Origin: Prevotella sp.
GTDB taxonomy: Bacteria > Bacteroidota > Bacteroidia > Bacteroidales > Bacteroidaceae
DNA length: 48,542 nucleotides
Reading direction: 5' to 3'
NCBI GenBank assembly: GCA_017538105.1
Contig: JAFYJN010000079.1
Coordinates: forward strand, 1 to 48,542
The stretch's first letter is position 1. The number at the start of each line of letters is the position of its first letter. The position numbers were made by a program, and so were the translations under genes. Shown here in pieces: positions 26,774 to 34,272 of this stretch. Under the pieces are notes generated by a model that was not told the origin of the DNA, made no database searches, and saw only the letters and a list, made by a program, of their open reading frames with translations.

Positions 26774-28111
26774 ATGGCAAAGAAACAAGAAAAACCTGAC
26801 AGCTATATGGACAAAAACGACAATACGCTGGAATTCGGTTACCCTGACGTAACCAACAGCATCATTAAAGTTATCGGCGTGGGTGGCGGCGGAGGCAATG
26901 CCGTGAACCACATGTTCCGTGAGGGTATCCATGATGTGACATTCGTGGTGAGCAACCTCGACCAACAAGCCCTCAACGACTCTCCAGTTCCCGTTAAGCT
27001 GCTTCTCGGCACCGAGGGATTGGGTGCTGGCAACAAACCCGAGAAAGCGCAGAAGGCTGCCGAGGAGAGCGTCGACGATATCCGCAAACTGCTCAATGAC
27101 GGCACAAAGATGGCTTTCATCACCGCCGGCATGGGTGGTGGTACGGGCACTGGCGCCGCTCCCATCATCGCCCGCGAATCGAAAGAAATGGGCATCTTGA
27201 CGGTGGGCATCGTCACCATCCCCTTCCTTTTCGAGGGTCCGAAGAAAATCATCCAGGCCCTCGACGGCGTGGAGGAGATGGCCAAGCATGTGGACGCGCT
27301 TTTGGTTATCAACAACGAGCGTCTGCGCCGCATTTATCCTGAACTGACCGTGCTTGACGCTTTCGCCAAGGCCGACGACACGCTGAGCGTGGCCGCCAAG
27401 AGCATTGCTGAGATTATCACCGTCCACGGACTCATCAACCTCGACTTCAACGATGTGAAAACGGTACTCAAGGATGGCGGTGTGGCCATCATGAGTATGG
27501 GTTACGGCGAAGGCGAAGGCCGCGTGCAAAAAGCCATCAAGGATGCGCTCCATTCTCCGCTGCTCAACGATAACGACATCTACAATTCGAAGAAAATCCT
27601 CCTTAGCATCGCCTTCGCCAACAACAATGGCTCGTCTGGTCTGATGATGGATGAGATGAACGATGTGAACGACTTCATGGCCAAATTCGGCGACGAGTTC
27701 GAAATCAAGTGGGGTCTGGCCATAGACCCCGAACTTGGCGACAAGGTGAAAGTGACCATCTTAGCCACTGGCTTCGGCATCGAAAATGTGGACATGATGC
27801 CCCAGCACCTGAACGAGCGCGAGAAACAAAGTCTGCTGGATGCCAAGCGCCAGGAAGACCAAGACAGAATTGATGAAGTGTATGGCAAGAACGGACAGCA
27901 GGTGAGCAAGCGCCGTCCGCAACTGTTCCTCTTCAAGCAGGAAGACCTCGACAACGAAGACATCATCCTCGCTGTGGAAGATACGCCCACCTACAAACGC
28001 ACCAGTTCACAACTTAAGGAGATCAAAAATCTTTCAACTGTGCAGAGTGTGGTCAACGAGAAAGAAGAGGAAAAGCCAACTGAGTCTGTCACGGGAAAAG
28101 TAGTATTCTAA
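26774..28111 (+). CDS. ftsZ: Cell division GTPase FtsZ
   Basis: 445 residues. The tubulin-like GTPase forms the Z ring. The N-terminal GTPase domain shows IKVIGVGGGGGNAVNHM, SNLDQQAL, the signature GMGGGTGTGAAPIIA and the synergy-loop region DFNDVKTVLKDGG. The T7-side domain ends near LATGFG, followed by a long charged linker. A PTYKR motif (DTPTYKRTSS) resembles the conserved C-terminal peptide that binds FtsA, but another ~35 residues follow it (ending SVTGKVVF), so the peptide is not at the very end. The start at 26774 (MAKKQEKPDSYMDKND) is 18 bp after ftsA. Confidence 0.97.
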   Translation: MAKKQEKPDSYMDKNDNTLEFGYPDVTNSIIKVIGVGGGGGNAVNHMFREGIHDVTFVVSNLDQQALNDSPVPVKLLLGTEGLGAGNKPEKAQKAAEESVDDIRKLLNDGTKMAFITAGMGGGTGTGAAPIIARESKEMGILTVGIVTIPFLFEGPKKIIQALDGVEEMAKHVDALLVINNERLRRIYPELTVLDAFAKADDTLSVAAKSIAEIITVHGLINLDFNDVKTVLKDGGVAIMSMGYGEGEGRVQKAIKDALHSPLLNDNDIYNSKKILLSIAFANNNGSSGLMMDEMNDVNDFMAKFGDEFEIKWGLAIDPELGDKVKVTILATGFGIENVDMMPQHLNEREKQSLLDAKRQEDQDRIDEVYGKNGQQVSKRRPQLFLFKQEDLDNEDIILAVEDTPTYKRTSSQLKEIKNLSTVQSVVNEKEEEKPTESVTGKVVF

Positions 28112-28123
28112 TCCACCACATCC

Positions 28124-28573
28124 ATGGCACTATTCGAACAGATCAGCGAAGACATTAAGTCGGCGATGAAGGCACGCGACAAGGTACGTCTGGAGACCTT
28201 GCGTAACATTAAGAAGGTGTTTCTGGAGGCCAAGACCGCTCCTGGAGCCAACGACACGCTCGACGATGCCGATGCCCTGAAGATTATCCAGAAACTGGCC
28301 AAGCAGGGTCGTGAGTCGGCTGCCACCTTTGCGCAGCAGAACCGTCAGGACCTGGCCGATGCTGAAATGGCCCAGGTGGCCGTCATCGAGGAGTATCTCC
28401 CCCGTCAGTTAAGCGAGGAAGAGATAGAGGCTGAGGTGCGTGAGATTATCACTGCCACGGGAGCCACGACGATGAAGGACATGGGGCGTGTGATGGGTCT
28501 GGCCAGCAAGAAGATGGCTGGCAAGGCCGATGGCCGCATGATTTCCACCGTGGTGAAACGACTGCTCGCTTAA
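28124..28573 (+). CDS. yqeY: GatB/YqeY family protein
   Basis: 149 residues with the full YqeY domain: FEQISEDIKSAMKARDKVRL, LRNIKKVFLEAKT, VIEEYLPRQLSEEEIEAEV and MKDMGRVMGLASKKMAGKAD. The domain resembles the tail of the GatB amidotransferase subunit and is thought to bind tRNA, but the role of stand-alone YqeY is not established. It lies 12 bp after ftsZ and is the last gene before the dcw terminator. Confidence 0.93.
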   Translation: MALFEQISEDIKSAMKARDKVRLETLRNIKKVFLEAKTAPGANDTLDDADALKIIQKLAKQGRESAATFAQQNRQDLADAEMAQVAVIEEYLPRQLSEEEIEAEVREIITATGATTMKDMGRVMGLASKKMAGKADGRMISTVVKRLLA

Positions 28574-28607
28574 TCTTTCAAGAAGATAAAGGGAGATAAA
28601 AGAAGAT

Positions 28608-28646
28608 AGAGGACAATTCCAAGTATTTGGGATTTGTCCTCTTTTT
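28608..28646 (+). terminator. Intrinsic terminator at end of the dcw cluster
   Basis: A 13-bp stem (AGAGGACAATTCC / GGATTTGTCCTCT, one mismatch) with a 9-nt loop is followed by TTTTT. It lies between yqeY and the converging GNAT gene, whose stop codon begins at 28647, so it may also serve the minus strand, though there the U-run is weaker. Confidence 0.85.
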
Positions 28647-29402
28647 CTATTCCATCGCTATCATCTTTTTACCACTTTTGTAGCAGTTCTGGCAATAGTT
28701 GAAGTTTGTACTGCCGTCAGCATTGGTGCCGCAGTCCTCAACACAATTTAAGGGCATGCCGCAACTATGGCAGAACAGAGGCAGTTGGCCCTCCTGAAAC
28801 GCTTTCTCCTTCTTAGGAAATGTCGCTTCATAGGCCTCGAAAGCCTCTGGATTATCATCTGCCACAAAATAACCCTTGGGTGTGCAGTAACAGGCCTCAG
28901 TGATGCCATTTGATTTCAGCCAACCGGGAATGAGTTCCTGTGCAAGGAAGTAAGGAACCTCGGCATCCTTCGGCTCTGAATGATAGTGGATGTTGAACTT
29001 GCTGGCAAGGTCGAAACCGGCGTGTTTGTAAAACTCGATGTTACCCTCCATACAAAGGAAACCAATGCCCATCTCGCGGGCCTTACCCAGTGCATACTGA
29101 AGCAACTTCAGTCCATAGCCTCTGCGTTTGTAGTCGGGATGGATGCTGATGGGGCCAAAAGTCCATGATGACGTGCGGTAGCCATCGTCATGCAGCAGCT
29201 CAGCCTTTGAGAACATGATATGACCGATAATGCTCTTCTCTTCCAGAACGAAATCCAGCTCAGGAATAAAGTCAGGATTTGTTCTATACTGATGAAGAAC
29301 GTAATGCTCTGTGCATCCTGGACGGTAAACGTTCCAAAATGCTTCCCTTGTAAGGTTCTCTACCTCACGGTATTCATTGGGGTGTTCTAATCTGATAACC
29401 AT
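28647..29402 (-). CDS. GNAT-family N-acetyltransferase fused to a C-terminal zinc ribbon
   Basis: 251 residues. The N-terminal half is a GNAT domain of the YhbS type: EHPNEYREVENLTREAFW at the start and the acetyl-CoA loop HPDYKRRGYGLKLLQYALGK (around residues 95-114). The C-terminal ~45 residues carry cysteines in the pattern FCHSCGMPL ... CVEDCGTN ... YCQNCYKSGKK, a putative zinc-ribbon domain. The substrate is unknown. The ribbon could bind a nucleic acid or a protein target (inference). It lies 93 bp downstream of recO on the same strand, separated by a GC-rich palindromic element, and has no clear promoter of its own. Confidence 0.85.
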   Translation of the reverse strand: MVIRLEHPNEYREVENLTREAFWNVYRPGCTEHYVLHQYRTNPDFIPELDFVLEEKSIIGHIMFSKAELLHDDGYRTSSWTFGPISIHPDYKRRGYGLKLLQYALGKAREMGIGFLCMEGNIEFYKHAGFDLASKFNIHYHSEPKDAEVPYFLAQELIPGWLKSNGITEACYCTPKGYFVADDNPEAFEAYEATFPKKEKAFQEGQLPLFCHSCGMPLNCVEDCGTNADGSTNFNYCQNCYKSGKKMIAME

Positions 29403-29461
29403 TGTTCTGTTCTATCAAGACATTTATTCTTCTTCTTTTTTCTTCTTCCCTCTTCCCTCTT

Positions 29462-29495
29462 CTCCCCTCCCTTGGGGAGGGGTCGGGGGTGGGTA
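29462..29495 (-). repeat. GC-rich palindromic element, copy 2 (after recO)
   Basis: Read on the minus strand it starts TACCCACCCCCGACCCCTCC and continues with the complementary CAAGGGAGGGGAG. It abuts the recO stop codon (29496) in sense orientation. It differs from copy 4 at 34034 in only about three of 34 positions. Confidence 0.85.
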
Positions 29496-30221
29496 TTATT
29501 CAAACATTTCCCGCATCACCGAGGTACTGTTCAGCTCAGGGAAACCAGGCACATGGAGACGGTAGTAATCGATGATGACATCGATGCAGCGGTTGCGCTC
29601 GGCACGTGTCATGCGGAAGAGGTGCATCGTCTCATAGTTCAGGCGCATGAGCGTACCGATATGTGCCGCCTCGTCGGGAGGTATCACGTCGCGATGACCA
29701 GGCATCTCCACACTATAACAACCGTTCTGCAGGTCGAAGAAACATCCCGGACGGTAATCCTCGGTATTGGGAAAGAAACCCACAAAACGTGTCAGCCTCA
29801 TCATCATCACCAAATGGAAATTGGCCAGGCTGCCCGTTGCCGCGTCAAGCCATTCCATGCTCTGCGCCACGTAATGGAAAAGTGCCACGTTTTGCTGTTC
29901 GCCCCGTGTGGCGTGGTAGAGAAACTCCGCGAGAAAGAGTGCGAGGGCATTTTTAACCGGGTCCATGCGCAGGAGCGTATAAGGTACCCACAACGAAGCA
30001 TCGCGCAGTTGGAAAAGTGACACATGGGGTCTCTGGTCGTACTCAATGTCGAGCAAGGTAAGCGGTTGGAAAAGCGGTTTGCGGAACTTCCCCTTTTGCG
30101 ACTTGGGCAGACGGGCCACAACGGAAAGTCTGCCGTCGGTCTCAGTGAAGAGATCGACAATCACTTTTTGCTCTCCATATTTGATGGTTCGCAGCACTAT
30201 GGCCTTCGTTTTCCGCAACAT
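29496..30221 (-). CDS. recO: DNA repair protein RecO
   Basis: 241 residues. The start at 30221 (MLRKTKAIVLRTIKYGEQKV) matches the RecO OB-fold N-terminus; an in-frame extension to 30281 adds only a family-unlike Phe/Leu-rich stretch. RecO loads RecA onto SSB-coated single strands together with RecR. The OB fold (about 1-80) precedes a helical domain (KNALALFLAEFLYHATRGEQ). The CxxC zinc motif seen in some RecO proteins is absent here. The predicted promoter is so close to the start codon that the mRNA may be leaderless. It is divergent from tRNA-Glu. Confidence 0.92.
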   Translation of the reverse strand: MLRKTKAIVLRTIKYGEQKVIVDLFTETDGRLSVVARLPKSQKGKFRKPLFQPLTLLDIEYDQRPHVSLFQLRDASLWVPYTLLRMDPVKNALALFLAEFLYHATRGEQQNVALFHYVAQSMEWLDAATGSLANFHLVMMMRLTRFVGFFPNTEDYRPGCFFDLQNGCYSVEMPGHRDVIPPDEAAHIGTLMRLNYETMHLFRMTRAERNRCIDVIIDYYRLHVPGFPELNSTSVMREMFE

Positions 30222-30228
30222 ACGAGTG

Positions 30229-30236
30229 CAAAAATA
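30229..30236 (-). promoter_or_regulatory. Predicted -7 box of recO
   Basis: On the minus strand it reads TATTTTTG followed by C, only 7 bp before the recO ATG. Transcription would start at or just before the start codon. No convincing -33 TTTG was seen. Confidence 0.45.
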
Positions 30237-30307
30237 GCCAAAAAGAGAGGAATGGCGGCATAAAAACAAGGAAAAAAGCATGTTGAAAAGAAAAAATCTT
30301 GAAAAAA

Positions 30308-30339
30308 TTTGGTGGGTATTGAAAAATGGTGTAACTTTG
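30308..30339 (+). promoter_or_regulatory. Promoter of tRNA-Glu - rpsT
   Basis: TTTG at 30308-30311 (-33) and TAACTTTG at 30332-30339 (-7), with 20 nt between them, match the Bacteroidota primary sigma consensus well. The tRNA starts 21 bp downstream. Confidence 0.8.
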
Positions 30340-30360
30340 CACCCGCAAAATTAAGTCGAT

Positions 30361-30432
30361 GGTCCCTTCGTCTATCGGTTAGGACGAGAGATTTTCATTC
30401 TCTAAAGAGCAGTTCGACTCTGCTAGGGACTA
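30361..30432 (+). tRNA. tRNA-Glu (anticodon TTC)
   Basis: 72 nt. The acceptor stem GGTCCCT pairs with AGGGACT (first pair G-U), followed by discriminator A. The anticodon stem AGAGA/TCTCT encloses the loop TTTTCAT with anticodon TTC. The T arm has the TTCGACT loop. CCA is not encoded (ACA follows). The same promoter leads into rpsT 32 bp downstream, so the tRNA must be excised from a joint transcript. Confidence 0.95.
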
Positions 30433-30464
30433 CAAATTAAGAACAAAAACAACTAACAACAGAG

Positions 30465-30719
30465 ATGGCAAACCATAAATCAGCACTTAAGAGAATCCGT
30501 CAGGACAAGAAGAAGAACCTTCACAATAGGTATTACGCCAAGACTATGCGTAACGCCGTGCGTAAGCTACGCGCTATTACCGACAAGGAAGAAGCCTTGA
30601 AGCTTTATCCCAGCGTCCAGAAGATGTTGGACAAGTTGGCTAAGACCAACATTATTCACAAGAACAAGGCAGCCAACCTGAAGTCGAGTCTGACGCGCCA
30701 AATCAACAAGATGGCTTAA
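30465..30719 (+). CDS. rpsT: 30S ribosomal protein S20
   Basis: 84 residues, the standard length. The sequence [20 protein letters not shown], then [17 protein letters not shown] and [20 protein letters not shown], is characteristic of S20, a helical protein binding the 5' domain of 16S rRNA. It is expressed behind tRNA-Glu from one promoter and ends at a strong terminator 25 bp after its stop. Confidence 0.98.
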   Translation: MANHKSALKRIRQDKKKNLHNRYYAKTMRNAVRKLRAITDKEEALKLYPSVQKMLDKLAKTNIIHKNKAANLKSSLTRQINKMA

Positions 30720-30743
30720 TAGGTATACGACACGATAAATGAG

Positions 30744-30778
30744 TGCCGCAATTGCTTCGTGCAGTTGCGGCATTTTTT
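30744..30778 (+). terminator. Intrinsic terminator of rpsT
   Basis: A 12-bp stem TGCCGCAATTGC / GCAGTTGCGGCA (one G-T pair) with loop TTCGT is followed by TTTTTT. Confidence 0.92.
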
Positions 30779-30781
30779 GTA

Positions 30782-30811
30782 ACCCACCCCGGCCCTCCCA
30801 AAGGGAGGGTG
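30782..30811 (+). repeat. GC-rich palindromic element, copy 3 (after rpsT)
   Basis: ACCCACCCCGGCCCTCCCAA followed by AGGGAGGGT. It lies immediately after the rpsT terminator, in sense orientation, and 110 bp before the TPR-CHAT start. Confidence 0.8.
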
Positions 30812-30892
30812 TAAGTAGCTGATGGATGATGGGGGAAAAAAGAATAGAGGTGGAAAAACGGCGTAATGCTTGGTGGATGTCCAAAAAATGGA

Positions 30893-30900
30893 TATATTTG
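30893..30900 (+). promoter_or_regulatory. Predicted -7 box of the TPR-CHAT gene
   Basis: TATATTTG followed by C, 20 bp before the ATG at 30921. A TTGG near 30870 is a weak -33 candidate. Confidence 0.55.
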
Positions 30901-30920
30901 CAAAACCAACCCATCACACC

Positions 30921-33900
30921 ATGAAAAGACTGTTCACGCTTCTCATCATAGTAACGGTTGCCTCCCTGACGACGGTAACCGCCCAGACCGTGGCCCAGAT
31001 GAACGAATGGAGCCAGCGGGCGCAAGAGGCTGAAGACAACAAACAATATGCCGAGGCCATCAGCAATTATGAGATGTACCTCGAAGGCTATGCCAAAAAC
31101 TATTCGCAGGAGGATGACACCTATGCCCTCGTCCTCTTCAAACTCGCCCGTTGCTATTACAACACTGGCAATTATCTCAAAGCTGCTGAGTACGGAGAGA
31201 AGGAAGCCGCCGTCACACTAGCCTTATACGGAAAGAACGACGAGGAATTTGCCACATCGATGCAGAACCTGGGAGTTTATTATGCCCGTCTCGGCGATAA
31301 CACCAAGGCACTCGACTGTGGCCGTGCCTCCGCCGAAGCCTACAAAGCGGCCGTGGGGGAACAACATCCCAAATACGCACAGGCACTCAGCAACCTGGCA
31401 CGATTCCACTCCGAGGTGGGCAACTACAGCGATGCCGTGAGACAGGAGACGATGGCCATGCATATTTTCAAGGCTGCCCCTGGAAACAACAACGAGAGCT
31501 ACCTGACATCGCTGAACAACCTGTCCGTTTACTACTCACAACTCGGCGATGCCACCAAAGCCCTGGAATATGGGATGATGGCTCAGGAGCAGTACCTCTC
31601 GGAGGGACAGACCGACAATGCCGAGTATGCCATGACGCTCGACCACCTGGCCAACTACCACGCGTCGGCAGGCGACTATAGCAAAGCCTCGGAACTGTGC
31701 ATGCAGGCATTGCGAATCCTCCGCAATACCGTAGGCACCGTTCATCCCGACTACGCCACCGTGCTGAGCGATCTGGCCAACAACACCTCGCTGCTGGGCA
31801 ACCAACGCCGAGCCATCGAGATGGGCACACGCGCACTGACCATCCGACAGGACGCATTGGGACGATACCATCCGCTGTGCGCACAGTCGCTGAGCAACCT
31901 GTCGCATTATTTCTCCGCCCTCGGCGACAATGGCAAGGCCGTGGAATATGGCGAACAGGCACTGGCCATCTGGCAGCGGGAGGCCAACGGCATGAACACC
32001 GACTATGCCGCCTGTCTGAGTAACCTGTCGAACTACTATTCGGCTCTCGGCAACACCGACAGAGCCGTGGAATACTGCGTAAGAGCCGCAGAGATACGCA
32101 AGGCCGTGCTCGGTGCCACACATCCCGACTACGCCATGTCGCTCAACAACCTTGCCTCGCTCCTCTTCCGCCACGGTGAATATGAACGGGCCAAAGAGAC
32201 GGGCTCACGAGCCATGATGACCAGCCGCACGAGTCTCGGCGAACACCATCCCAACTACGCCACGGCACTGAGTAACCTCGCCGGCTACCATGCCATGCTC
32301 GGGCATTACGACGAAAGCCTCGACTTCTTCAGCCAGAGCATCAGCATCAGCTACGACAACGTGCTGCAACAGTTCGCCGGACTGACCGCCAAACGGCGGA
32401 CGCTGTTCTGGAACAATATCAGCGACGACTTCACGGTCGTTTACCCCACCTATGTCTTACGGTCGCAGGCCACCACGGCACCCGACCTCTACGACAAGGC
32501 GGCTCTCTTCGCCAAGGGGCTGCTGTTATCTACAGAGATAGAGATGAACCGTCTCATTCAGGAGAGCGGCGACAAGGAGGCCGTGAAGATGTTCGAGAAC
32601 CTGCAACTCAACCGCCTGCAGCTGCAACGGCTCTATGAGACACCCGTAACCCAGCGACAGGTCAACACCGATTCGCTGGCAAGAGCCATCAACAGGATGG
32701 AACGCGACCTCATACGGCGATCGAAGGTTTACGGCGACTTCACCATGAAACTGCGTTCATCATGGAAGGATGTGCAGGGGGCACTGAAGAACGACGAGAT
32801 AGCCGTGGAATTCCTGTCGTTCAATGTCTATGGCACCGACAGCACCATGGTGGTGGCCCTCACCCTGCGCAAGGACGACAAGGAGCCGAAATTCATCCCG
32901 CTCTTCGAGCAGAGACAGCTACAAGGCGTGAGTGACCCCGTGTATTACCACTGTCCCGAGCTCACCCAACTGGTGTGGCAACCTTTGCAACAGGAGCTGA
33001 AAGGGATACACCGCATCTATTTTTCCCCCGCCGGAGCACTCCATAATATAGGTATCGAATATGCGCCTGGCATGGAGGAATATGAGATGTACAGACTGAC
33101 ATCAACGAGGGAGATAGAGACCTCCCCCAGCCCCTCCCAAGGAGGGGAGAAAGGGGCTGTATTATATGGTGGCGTGGATTACAATGCTTCTCTCGCCAGC
33201 AGCCCTCCTTCAGGGGGAATGGGCGAGGTCTCCGAGGAGGCTTTAAATGTATCCTATGACCTCCATCGCGCCTTGATAGACAGTCTGGATGTGCGCGGGT
33301 TCTCCGCCAAATACCTGCCGGGCACACTGAGCGAGGTGGAAGCCATCAAACAGTCCCTTGACAGACAACACCAACTGGCTGTGATGCACACGGGAAAGGA
33401 CGCCACCGAGACATCGGTGAAAGAAGTGAGCGGGCACGCCCCACGTCTCCTCCACCTGGCCACCCACGGATTCTATTTCACCGCGCAACAGGCGAAGGGA
33501 CAGAACAGATTGCGCTTCCTGGGACAGAATGACGCACAGGGCAGTGCCAGACTCGCCACCTCCTCCCTGGGAGGGGGACAGGGAGAGGCTTCTCTGTCCG
33601 AAGACAAAGCGCTCACACGCAGCGGTCTGCTCTTCGCCGGAGCAAACAACGCTCTGGAAGGACAAGTCATGCCGATGGATGCCGACGACGGCATACTCAC
33701 GGCACAGGAAATCTCACGCCTCGACCTGCGCGGCCTCGACCTCGTGGTGCTCTCCGCCTGTAAGACGGGACAGGGTGACATCAACCAAGGCGAGGGTGTC
33801 TTCGGTCTGCAACGTGGCTTCAAGAAAGCGGGTGCCAAGACCATCGTCATGAGTCTGTGGGAAGTGGCTGACGAGGCTACGCAGATTCTCATGACCACGT

Positions 33901-34031
33901 TCTACGACCATCTGCTCTCGGGTCAGTCGAAACGCGAGGCCTTCCGAGGGGCACAGCGTTATCTCCGTGCCATCGACAACGGACGCTTCGACCACCCCGA
34001 GTTCTGGGCCGCCTTCGTGCTGCTAGATTGA
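30921..34031 (+). CDS. Secreted TPR-CHAT domain protein (caspase-like fold)
   Basis: 1036 residues. The start at 30921 gives a signal peptide (MKRLFTLLIIVTVASLTTVT, then AQ). Residues of about 25-480 are kinesin-light-chain-like TPRs of ~42 residues, with repeated HPDYATVLSDLANNTSLLGN-like units. A helical linker follows, and the last ~330 residues form a CHAT domain. The CHAT caspase-type dyad is intact: His849 in HLATHGFYF and Cys947 in VVLSACKTGQGD, followed by GEGVFGLQRGFKKAGA and a C-terminal FWAAFVLLD. CHAT proteins are caspase/separase relatives. Cytoplasmic ones act in defence, but this one carries an export signal. Three in-frame GC-rich palindrome-derived inserts lie at about residues 734, 761 and 880. 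The substrate is unknown. Confidence 0.9.
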   Translation: MKRLFTLLIIVTVASLTTVTAQTVAQMNEWSQRAQEAEDNKQYAEAISNYEMYLEGYAKNYSQEDDTYALVLFKLARCYYNTGNYLKAAEYGEKEAAVTLALYGKNDEEFATSMQNLGVYYARLGDNTKALDCGRASAEAYKAAVGEQHPKYAQALSNLARFHSEVGNYSDAVRQETMAMHIFKAAPGNNNESYLTSLNNLSVYYSQLGDATKALEYGMMAQEQYLSEGQTDNAEYAMTLDHLANYHASAGDYSKASELCMQALRILRNTVGTVHPDYATVLSDLANNTSLLGNQRRAIEMGTRALTIRQDALGRYHPLCAQSLSNLSHYFSALGDNGKAVEYGEQALAIWQREANGMNTDYAACLSNLSNYYSALGNTDRAVEYCVRAAEIRKAVLGATHPDYAMSLNNLASLLFRHGEYERAKETGSRAMMTSRTSLGEHHPNYATALSNLAGYHAMLGHYDESLDFFSQSISISYDNVLQQFAGLTAKRRTLFWNNISDDFTVVYPTYVLRSQATTAPDLYDKAALFAKGLLLSTEIEMNRLIQESGDKEAVKMFENLQLNRLQLQRLYETPVTQRQVNTDSLARAINRMERDLIRRSKVYGDFTMKLRSSWKDVQGALKNDEIAVEFLSFNVYGTDSTMVVALTLRKDDKEPKFIPLFEQRQLQGVSDPVYYHCPELTQLVWQPLQQELKGIHRIYFSPAGALHNIGIEYAPGMEEYEMYRLTSTREIETSPSPSQGGEKGAVLYGGVDYNASLASSPPSGGMGEVSEEALNVSYDLHRALIDSLDVRGFSAKYLPGTLSEVEAIKQSLDRQHQLAVMHTGKDATETSVKEVSGHAPRLLHLATHGFYFTAQQAKGQNRLRFLGQNDAQGSARLATSSLGGGQGEASLSEDKALTRSGLLFAGANNALEGQVMPMDADDGILTAQEISRLDLRGLDLVVLSACKTGQGDINQGEGVFGLQRGFKKAGAKTIVMSLWEVADEATQILMTTFYDHLLSGQSKREAFRGAQRYLRAIDNGRFDHPEFWAAFVLLD
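33120..33157 (+). repeat. Intragenic GC-rich palindromic element a (in CHAT domain)
   Basis: ACCTCCCCCAGCCCCTCCCA continues with AGGAGGGGAGAA. It matches copy 1 at about 16098-16130 with roughly two mismatches and one indel. It is translated in frame as TSPSPSQGGEKG (residue ~734). Confidence 0.85.
33201..33233 (+). repeat. Intragenic GC-rich palindromic element b, degenerate
   Basis: CCCTCCTTCAGGGGG followed by a G-rich tail, translated as SSPPSGGMGEVS (residue ~761). It is less similar to the consensus than copy a, and assignment rests on the CCCTCC/GGGGG arms and the similar peptide. Confidence 0.55.
33558..33591 (+). repeat. Intragenic GC-rich palindromic element c, degenerate
   Basis: CCTCCTCCCTGGGAGGGGG, a palindromic core, translated as TSSLGGGQGEAS (residue ~880), between the catalytic His and Cys of the CHAT domain. 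Confidence 0.6.
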
Positions 34032-34032
34032 A

Positions 34033-34070
34033 TACCCACCCCCGGCCCCTCCCAAAGGGAGGGGAGGGGT
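34033..34070 (+). repeat. GC-rich palindromic element, copy 4 (after TPR-CHAT)
   Basis: ATACCCACCCCCGGCCCCTC followed by CCAAAGGGAGGGGAGGGGT. It begins 1-2 bp after the TPR-CHAT stop codon, in sense orientation. Confidence 0.85.
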
Positions 34071-34212
34071 GAGAGGAAGTGAAAGGAAGTTAGAAGGAGT
34101 TAGAAGCCAATAGCCTTGAAGGGGAAAAGGGTAAAAGAGTAAAAAGGGAAAGAGGTAAAAGAGTAGAAAACGATATTTTCTTAATTTTTCTTTATTGATG
34201 TTACTTTCACTT

Positions 34213-34252
34213 GGAAAAGCGAAAGAAAAGCCTGCTTTTCTTTCGCTTTTCC
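34213..34252. repeat. Perfect 19-bp inverted repeat beside the gyrB promoter
   Basis: The arms GGAAAAGCGAAAGAAAAGC (34213-34231) and its exact complement (34234-34252) are separated only by CT. The second arm ends 12 bp before the gyrB -7 box. It could be a cruciform-prone regulatory site or a terminator hairpin for the upstream gene. Confidence 0.9.
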
Positions 34253-34264
34253 CTCATTTTTTCG

Positions 34265-34272
34265 TAACTTTG
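34265..34272 (+). promoter_or_regulatory. Predicted -7 box of gyrB
   Basis: TAACTTTG followed by CAC, identical to the tRNA-Glu -7 box and its next bases. The mRNA leader would be about 75 nt. The expected -33 position falls inside the second arm of the inverted repeat. Confidence 0.7.

Noticed and set aside
30782-30811. Intrinsic terminator formed by the GC-rich palindrome
   Set aside because: No U-run follows, and a proper terminator for rpsT is already present just upstream.
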